Assembly: GCA_000333855.2 (NCBI GenBank)
Contig: CM007318.1
Coordinates: forward strand, 501,772-565,771
DNA length: 64,000 nt
From: Endotrypanum monterogeii
Taxonomy: Eukaryota; Euglenozoa; Kinetoplastea; Trypanosomatida; Trypanosomatidae
Reading direction: 5' to 3'
The position numbers and the translations under genes were made by a program. The notes beneath the pieces were generated by a model. It ran no database searches and was not told the origin of the DNA. It was given only the letters and a program-made list of their open reading frames with translations. This document shows, one piece after another, positions 56,865 to 64,000 of this stretch (position 1 is its first letter; every line of letters starts with the position of its first letter).

Positions 56865-58218
56865 TGACGATACAAACACACACACGCAAGAACTTGTCGT
56901 CGCCGTCTTTGCCTGATCTACAAATACGATGTGCGTATGTGTTATTGTGTTTGATTTGGGTGTGACCCGCCTCCCTCTCTCACACTGTACACACACACAA
57001 CCAACCAAAAGTAGCATAAAGAGGAGTGAAGTGGAAAGAGAAATAAATGGCATTACTGGAGCGGTTCCCATGGGAGAAAAAAAAAAAGGAGTAGTTGAAC
57101 GTGTCAATCGCCTTGGGTTTTGAGCAATCTAGGGAGCGCGCCTTCTAAACTTTATTTTTATCCCCTCCTAATACGTCTAATGGGGACAACAGTTGTTGGA
57201 TCATCGTATGTGATCATCGCAGAGTCGGCATGTCAGCAGGCAGACGATGTTTCTCCTTACCACGCCAGATTTTTTTTTTTTTTGAATGATTCTTTTAGTT
57301 GTTGCTGTTGCTGTGTATGCATGTACTTGAAAAAAAAAATTGACNNNNNNNNNNNNNNNNNNNNNNNNNNNNNNNNNNNNNNNNNNNNNNNNNNNNNNNN
57401 NNNNNNNNNNNNNNNNNNNNNNNNNNNNNNNNNNNNNNNNNNNNNNNNNNNNNNNNNNNNNNNNNNNNNNNNNNNNNNNNNNNNNNNNNNNNNNNNNNNN
57501 NNNNNNNNNNNNNNNNNNNNNNNNNNNNNNNNNNNNNNNNNNNNNNNNNNNNNNNNNNNNNNNNNNNNNNNNNNNNNNNNNNNNNNNNNNNNNNNNNNNN
57601 NNNNNNNNNNNNNNNNNNNNNNNNNNNNNNNNNNNNNNNNNNNNNNNNNNNNNNNNNNNNNNNNNNNNNNNNNNNNNNNNNNNNNNNNNNNNNNNNNNNN
57701 NNNNNNNNNNNNNNNNNNNNNNNNNNNNNNNNNNNNNNNNNNNNNNNNNNNNNNNNNNNNNNNNNNNNNNNNNNNNNNNNNNNNNNNNNNNNNNNNNNNN
57801 NTATATATATATATATATATATTTTTTTTGGCTTTCAATGCGACGGCACCCTTCATTCTGTACCACCGATAGCACGAGAGGTGAAGAAAGTATTGATAGG
57901 AAATGAAGTGTGCTGGTGAAGGAGGAAAAGGGGGGGGGCGAGGGAGCAATGCGGGAATCTGTACACGTGTTTATGCATATGATTTTGTGTGTGACTCAGG
58001 TCGGCATACAGGCAGCCGCTCAGATCTTGCACAGACTGAGTCTTGGGCATCGGTAGCCGCCTATCAAAGGGAGCGAGCACACACACACACACACATACAC
58101 ACACAGGAGAAATGATAGTAAAAAGAAAAAAAGCATTATCACATATGGAGGGGCTGCAATCCCGAAACTCCGACAAAACAGGAACTTGGGTACGAGATGC
58201 TCGGGCGATGATAATATG

Positions 58219-58262
<44 letters not shown>

Positions 58263-58359
58263 AGGGAAAGAGAGACATTGATTAGGGGGAAAATACAATG
58301 TCCCCTGGCAGTGGTGTTCTTTCTTTTCCGTTTTTGTCTCTGCTTGTCACTTCCACGCC
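56865..58359. other. Spacer between 1096-aa and 333-aa genes, with gap
   Basis: Contains the 457-base gap, (TA)n at 57802-57824, T13 near 57271-57283, (CA)n at about 58078-58105 and a longer (CA)17 at 58223-58257. No gene seen. Confidence 0.5.
57345..57801. other. Assembly gap (457 N)
   Basis: A run of Ns bounded on the right by (TA)n (57802-57824) and on the left by an A9 run, so the assembler probably failed within a long simple repeat. Nothing can be said of its content. Confidence 0.98.
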
Positions 58360-61300
58360 TCAGTCCAGAGAACGCAGTGAGGCCATGCAGAGTCGAATAC
58401 AATAATTGGCTTCAGAGAGAGAGGCTTGGAGACGGCGGAGCGCCCGTGTCGACGGAACGGTTATCCTTGTTGGTGGGGTTCGATACATTTTCTGTAGTCC
58501 TGCACTGTCCGCGTCACAAAGTAGAAACTCGCAAAGGCCCTGCACTGTTTTCACTAACTGTGTCATCACTTCTCGAGTTAGTGACACTGCAGCACGCGTG
58601 CGATCCTCTGCGCTACCTTGAATATACACATCTTCTTTGTTCGCCATTAGGGGCCCGTTGCTACAATACGTAGCATCCATTTCAGTCCGCGGGAGAGTGA
58701 ATAACATTGCTATTGACATGATGATTGGAGAGTTCCACTGTATTGTACTGAGCTCTGATTGCGAGTCTGGCAATGAGATCGACTTTACGCTGATGCGTGT
58801 GCGGCCCATGGGTGTGCGTTTGCCACTTACCGCAGGGCTTCGGCCGGGTGGCCGCGGCGTTGGCTTAGATGGCGGCTGGGGAGTACATGCCTCGACCGGG
58901 AAGAGAGTGAGGAACATTTTAAGATGCTTGATATGAACGCTGCACTCCTTTTGATGCGCGGTTAGCTGCGCCTCTACGTCGGCCAGCAACTTTCCCTGCA
59001 GATGAGCGTGTGAGCCAAGCTGCGCACCGGACGGCGGGGTATCCTTTCCGAGTGTTCTCTGAGTTAGGGTGACTAGCGAGAGGGCAAAGATGCGGTGTAA
59101 AATGCGCTGAAGAATGTTGTACCGCTGTGCCTTCCCACTTTGTTCCATAGACGCAAGAATCGGCTTAACTTCCTCCAGCATCCTTAGCACATCCCCTGGT
59201 ATGATGTCATGGTTGGCCAGCGCGGTTTGTAGAGCAACGGCAGGCGCCGAGGATGCGCTCATGAGCTCCTTCTTTACGTAATCGAAAACGTGTTTGTTTC
59301 TACACATCTGGAAATTCCAGGACATGGCGTGATCTAGGAGACTGTACCACCACCGCCAGCATTCACCGTCGCGGAAGCTGGTGAAGACTTCTGCGACACG
59401 TTCGAAGGTTGGAAAATCTCTACAAAGAGATTCATACAAGGCCATTTGACCGACATCTTCGAACTTGAACCTGGTGGTGGTGGTGGTGGTGGTGGTATTC
59501 ACATGACGCTCCTGAGGAGTGGTGGGGAGTTTTGGCGCGGTCCGGTGAAGCAACTGCTCCTCCACCCAATCCGACACCAACGTCTCCAGAGAAGCGGAGG
59601 TACTCAAAGTTTCTTCGACGTGTGTGTCAGTGCCGCAGCTCCTTCGCTCTGTAACGATGGCATCAGCAGCGTCCTCTTTTTCGCAGAGGAGAATGTAAAG
59701 CGTGCGCAGACAGGCATACCGTAACATGTGACGGTTATATGTCGACGAGAATTTCGGCCAGTTGTTGTTCAGTTCGTCTTGTAGCGTTTTGTTGTCCATC
59801 AACTCTTCGATGACCTCTGGTGTCAGTAACACGACATTAGGTGGCGCTGATTCATGCCCACTATTCCCGCGACTGCACTCTTTTGGAGAGCAGGAGGTAA
59901 TTGACGTTTTTTTTGTGATGCCCGCAGCGCTCTGCCTTCTGGCTGTCACATCCCTTTTCCCGGCCAACTGCAACAGCGGCTTGATAGCTCTTCGTGCAAG
60001 CATTGTGGTCAGCAGCAGCGGTTCCAGCTTCTCCTGTTCCCGCTCGACAGCTTCAATAGTTCCGAGCAGAGACAAACCGATTGATGCGGCTTCAGCAGTC
60101 ATTTCTGATTTGAGCTCCGTGTATGTGGCTGCCTGCTCCTTTGTGTTATCCGTCGTGTCTACTGCTGCAAGCGAGACGCTTTGCACCAGCTCAGCCGTGA
60201 ATTGCAGCAGCAGGCTTAGTGTGCTTCTAATCCAGCGGCGCGTTGAGTGCTCGCCAACCGAGATTTCATCTCTTACATTGTTCATGTCGCTCTGGAGAAG
60301 TCGAAGCATCTCTAAAAGGTCTTGCAAACAGTGAGCTATGCCGAGCGCCGCTGTCGGTGTGGGGGTTGAGGGGTGCCACACCCCTACAGCCGGAACGAGG
60401 CTCAATATGGAGACACTCTGTTCCGAGGAGCTCTTGGGCGCTGCGCTATCGCGGACGGTGCCAAACACATGAGGACTCTGCTCTGTGGGTGACGGCATAT
60501 AGAGGCGAAGGTCGGTAGTGCTGCGATCGGCTGTCGCAGAAGTTGGTGCACCAGCAGGGGCAGTTGATCTCTGTTTTGAGCGGCACATAAAATCGAGTGG
60601 CTTCGTCTTCTCGCATGATGTACCAAGGAACGGCACTGTGACCGAAGTTGCTGCAGCGGCCCTGCTGACTCCGTGGTTCCGTGCAAGGGGCAATCCTGTC
60701 TCTGAGAGAGTGGGCGAGTTGACTTTGGCTTCTTGCAGCTGCACGGGGTGGTCAAGCGGCGCGGTCACCGCCTGTGGTCCAGGGGAATGCGAGGTTGGTA
60801 CCTCTGTTTCTGTTGCACGGTCAGAAACGTATCCGTTCTGGGTACAGCGTTGCGTGGAGGCCAAGACATCTGGCATTTTGTTCCAGCACTGCTGGGCCTC
60901 CTCACTCTCCTCCTCACCGAGGCCGATATCGGCTCTTTCGTGATCGAGGATGCTCGCATCGTCGTTGGGTGATTCTGCTGCTTGGTGGTACAAGTGTTCG
61001 GTCCACTGGACCCCTAGCGATAAGCTCGTCGGTGAAGGCTTTTCATGAGGTCGTCCCCCGTCTACCGACCAAGTGTCAACAGGTATGTCCTTGTTGCTCA
61101 GCGACCTGTCCTCATTCGAGACAGACAGAGCTGAGCTGTGAAGTAAAGCGCTGGGAGACGCCCCCAAAACGGATATGTTCCCAAATGAGGTGGTGCCGAT
61201 GCCCCTGACCAGCTTTGGTTTATAGCTGTAAGCAGCACTACTGAAAAAAGCTGCGTTGGCAGCAGTGCGTGCATCATCAGAGAGTGCCATGGCGAACGGG

Positions 61301-61650
61301 GACTCCACCTCACTATTGCACGCCAGCTCAATCATCGCGTCGTGATAGATGGAATGGTGACGCGACGTTGACGAGGGTAGCGTCGGTGTGAGCGGGGACG
61401 AGTGCATAAAGGAATTACCAAAACTAAAGAGAGGCCATTCATCAGGGTGTGGCGGCGGCACGAGGGCAGCCTGCAGCGGTGCGTCGAGGATAGTGGAATG
61501 TATTATTCCCCGGTTGTAAGATGAGACACAAGACGAGGAGGCTGTGGGGAGACTGTTGTCCTGACCCCTATTCGAGAAGCTCAGCTGCACTGGGGAGCTT
61601 CCGTCGCTGCCGTATTGCTGATACGACAGCAGCGGCCTAAACGATTGCAT
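58360..61650 (-). CDS. Unrecognised large protein, 1096 aa
   Basis: ATG at 61650, stop at 58360. Residues 1-430 are Ser/Pro/Thr-rich and probably disordered. Residues about 440-560 are helical ('CLQDLLEMLRLLQSDMNNVRD', 'LSLLLQFTAELVQSVSLAAV'). After a second polar stretch and a Thr8 tract (encoded by an ACC repeat at about 59470-59493) comes a well-formed helical region with many aromatic residues ('YESLCRDFPTFERVAEVFTS', 'GECWRWWYSLLDHAMSWNFQ', 'ILQRILHRIFALSLVTL'). The C-terminal ~110 residues are again helical. No catalytic motif, signal peptide or membrane span. A possible acceptor (ACTCTCTACACCAG) has its AG at 61677-61676, about 26 nt upstream. Function unknown. Confidence 0.75.
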   Translation of the reverse strand: MQSFRPLLSYQQYGSDGSSPVQLSFSNRGQDNSLPTASSSCVSSYNRGIIHSTILDAPLQAALVPPPHPDEWPLFSFGNSFMHSSPLTPTLPSSTSRHHSIYHDAMIELACNSEVESPFAMALSDDARTAANAAFFSSAAYSYKPKLVRGIGTTSFGNISVLGASPSALLHSSALSVSNEDRSLSNKDIPVDTWSVDGGRPHEKPSPTSLSLGVQWTEHLYHQAAESPNDDASILDHERADIGLGEEESEEAQQCWNKMPDVLASTQRCTQNGYVSDRATETEVPTSHSPGPQAVTAPLDHPVQLQEAKVNSPTLSETGLPLARNHGVSRAAAATSVTVPFLGTSCEKTKPLDFMCRSKQRSTAPAGAPTSATADRSTTDLRLYMPSPTEQSPHVFGTVRDSAAPKSSSEQSVSILSLVPAVGVWHPSTPTPTAALGIAHCLQDLLEMLRLLQSDMNNVRDEISVGEHSTRRWIRSTLSLLLQFTAELVQSVSLAAVDTTDNTKEQAATYTELKSEMTAEAASIGLSLLGTIEAVEREQEKLEPLLLTTMLARRAIKPLLQLAGKRDVTARRQSAAGITKKTSITSCSPKECSRGNSGHESAPPNVVLLTPEVIEELMDNKTLQDELNNNWPKFSSTYNRHMLRYACLRTLYILLCEKEDAADAIVTERRSCGTDTHVEETLSTSASLETLVSDWVEEQLLHRTAPKLPTTPQERHVNTTTTTTTTRFKFEDVGQMALYESLCRDFPTFERVAEVFTSFRDGECWRWWYSLLDHAMSWNFQMCRNKHVFDYVKKELMSASSAPAVALQTALANHDIIPGDVLRMLEEVKPILASMEQSGKAQRYNILQRILHRIFALSLVTLTQRTLGKDTPPSGAQLGSHAHLQGKLLADVEAQLTAHQKECSVHIKHLKMFLTLFPVEACTPQPPSKPTPRPPGRSPAVSGKRTPMGRTRISVKSISLPDSQSELSTIQWNSPIIMSIAMLFTLPRTEMDATYCSNGPLMANKEDVYIQGSAEDRTRAAVSLTREVMTQLVKTVQGLCEFLLCDADSAGLQKMYRTPPTRITVPSTRALRRLQASLSEANYCIRLCMASLRSLD

Positions 61651-62082
61651 TCAAGGTGAAATATTGCGACAGCCGCTGGTGTAGAGAGTTGGTGTGTGTG
61701 TTCTACCGGCCACCCGTGCTCTGACCACGGGTGTGTTCAAGACCTGCGAGGTGAGGCGGCGCGGCGATCTGCGCTTTCTTGTCGCTGGAGATGAGGATCT
61801 GCTTGTCTCCTCGGAATACTTACCTGCGATGCACCCGGTGGAGCTGCTGCTGGGAGCAACAGATTCTAAATACCGCGGTTCGACTATTCGGCCTGAAAGG
61901 GGATGTTAAACACGTCGAGTTCGAGATGACCAGTTCCCTCCCCCAGTGCGTGCTGCTGCAAAGTCTACCCACGCTTTTCCAAAGCAATTCAGTGTGGAAG
62001 ACAGATGGGATGGGAAGGAGAGAAAGGTACAGGTGCTTTCGTCTCCGCGTGTGTTTTGTCAGCACACAAAATATTAAAAACA

Positions 62083-62117
<35 letters not shown>

Positions 62118-63297
62118 TCTTTGAAGCCCTTTCGACTGGAAAGGCAACACGAAAAGGAAAGCGGGAGAAAAATCTGAATCGAGACGGGAGCCGAAGCCAC
62201 AGGAAGGCCCTACACACGTAAGGGGGAGCGAGAGCCTGAAAGAGTCTGAATAGGAGGCCAAAGGTGAAGAGAAGAAACAGAGTGCGACACGTATATATCT
62301 ATCTCTATATATATATAGATAGATAGGGGTGATATTGTTGAATTCCGTCCTTCTACTTATTCGACGGGGTGCCTGGTGCAGAAAAAAATGCGCACACACA
62401 CTCGCACAGTATCACAAGAGGTTGACAACAACAACCAAAGCAAAAAGAGAGGTAGAAGAAAAAGAAATGATGAATGCCTTGAGGCAGCTTCTGCCCCGAA
62501 TGAAAGCAAAAAGGGAAATTGAATGAATGGTGTTTAAGAGGGGATGAGAGAATGGGGGGGGGTGTATCTGGGAGACAAATTATGGAAGGAGGGTTCACAC
62601 TCAACAAAATTTATTGACATGCTCCTAAAAAGAAACCCCTAATGAAATCCACAAGAATAAATATACATGTACATAGGCATGTGCACACAAGCGGAGATCT
62701 GAAGTTTACTCAAGGTATGTACGGGAGGGAGGGGACTTTAGGTGAAGGGAAAAGGCTGAGAAAAAGACAGAATTCCACCCCCAATAACTCAAAGGGCAGT
62801 CATGGGATGCCAACTGTTTTTTTCTTTTTTTCTTTCCCCTGAAGGATGATGGCGTGAAAGTTATTGATAGCAATGATGCAGCCAGACAATCAGTTTATTT
62901 CCGTCGGGGAAAAAAAAAAAGAAGTCAACGCAAAAAAAAAAATAAATAAAAAAGAAGGGTACTACAGGCGAAATGTCCCACAAGCACATACATACACCCC
63001 CGCTGACAACCTACGTGACTTGAACTATCCCAGCAGGCTAAAATCGAGCGAGCAGAGAGAGGATGCCGGTAGTATGAAACTGGAGGAAAACTTTTGAAGG
63101 AAAAAAGAAAAAAATAAAAATGCTGGAAAGGGTCGGCAGTGGTAACTCTCTGATGGTGGTCGTGGAAAATGGTTCCCTTTCCCCACCCTCCTTTTTTTTT
63201 TTCTGTTCTAGTGATCCGGTTTGCTTCTTCTGCCCGTGTGTTAATTTTTGATACTGTTTATGTACACACCCACAGAGACGCGGCAGGGGAGGGAGAG

Positions 63298-63332
<35 letters not shown>

Positions 63333-64000
63333 AGAAAGATATGTCGTCGGTTATATGTGTGAATCGAGTGCACGGGAGGGACAAAGAAGTGCAGAACCTG
63401 CTGTCCCCAGGAGAGTTCGGATCTGGTGGGGAGTAGCTCATCCGAAAGGATAATCCACCGTTTTCACAACACACACACACACACACACACAAGAGCGGTG
63501 ACATTGATTTGATTTCCGATTTTTTTTTTTCGTCATCGGCGGAAGAGCAGTTCGACAGGAAAATGGAGAGGAGATAGTGTGAAAGTGATAATACTAGGAC
63601 GCGGGGAGGAAGAGTGGGGCAGAGGGCAATACTTCTCTTAGCGAGCGCTGGATTGCTGTGAGGCTTTTAGATACCATGAGAATGGCCTCCTGTCATTGCC
63701 TCATGTGTAGCTTCTTTTTTTCCTGATTGAATGCGTGCACCGCGTATCGAGGCAGATGCCTGCCGGCATTATCATGTGTGTTTGGGTAGAGACCAGCAGT
63801 ATATATTTATATATATATAACGGAAAAGAAAAAGCGGATTCCGAGAGGAGAGGAAGAAGGGGGGGGGAGGCGAACACAGGGAGGGGTCTCCTGGTCAAGT
63901 GGTCTTCTACGTGAAAAATGAGTCATGTCGAAGTGTCCATCAAGCGTGCACCTGCCAGAGTCCTGGTTGTCTACTATCTTCAATTAGAGCACCCCCCCCC
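61651..64000. other. Right-edge spacer, no gene recognised
   Basis: About 2.35 kb with (TA)15 at 62086-62116, an ATCT/AGAT-flanked TA stretch at about 62289-62327, A-rich tracts near 62910-62950, (TA)15 at 63300-63330, (CA)n at about 63468-63491 and a terminal C8. Frames are repeat-derived. The neighbouring upstream gene, if any, ends beyond the window. Confidence 0.5.

Noticed and set aside
55863..57107. Longer N-terminus (hydrophobic, signal-anchor-like) for the 333-aa protein
   Set aside because: The extension is encoded by (CA)n/(GT)n and T-rich spacer sequence across likely acceptors; the ATG at 56864 is the better start.

Overview
The window looks like nuclear chromosome sequence from a trypanosomatid (kinetoplastid) flagellate. 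Every credible gene lies on the minus strand in one head-to-tail series of intronless ORFs. Several genes are preceded, a few to about 60 nt upstream of the best ATG, by a pyrimidine tract ending in AG, as expected of spliced-leader trans-splicing of a polycistronic transcript. Spacers of 0.5-2.5 kb are filled with (TA)n, (CA)n and homopolymer tracts. No strand switch, tRNA, rRNA or transposon was recognised. Genus cannot be fixed by eye; Leishmaniinae-like is only a guess.

Transcription runs right to left. From the right edge: an unrecognised 1096-aa protein (58360-61650); a 457-base assembly gap (57345-57801); a 333-aa coiled-coil protein (55863-56864); a very large Nup188/Nup205-type nucleoporin candidate (45923-53902); a possible small gene (45149-45469); a 568-aa unrecognised protein (43231-44937); an SFI1-like centrin-binding repeat protein (37997-41968); a BCS1 AAA-ATPase (35981-37462); an unrecognised, probably mitochondrial protein (31120-33498); a coiled-coil protein (26038-28617); an OsmC-like protein (23405-24478); a leucine-rich-repeat protein with an N-terminal acylation motif (19657-21852); and a 328-aa protein (17566-18552).

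Next comes a Piezo-type mechanosensitive channel split over two abutting ORFs in different frames (14139-16862 and 11251-14142). It is followed by a family A DNA polymerase of the Pol theta type without helicase (6039-9737), an NLI/FCP1-type phosphatase (4098-5174), two small ORFs, and an EXD2-like 3'-5' exonuclease carrying a CCCH zinc finger, which runs off the left edge (1-1496).

Between the two small ORFs lies an anomalous, extremely G/C-rich island (about 2529-3290). It contains a perfect 111-bp inverted repeat centred on a 10-N gap, most simply an assembly or foldback artefact. The genes do not form a pathway: as usual in kinetoplastids, DNA metabolism, nuclear pore, mitochondrial, cytoskeletal and membrane-channel genes share one transcription unit. 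The items most worth following up are the broken Piezo gene, the EXD2-CCCH architecture, the palindromic island and the small ORFs.
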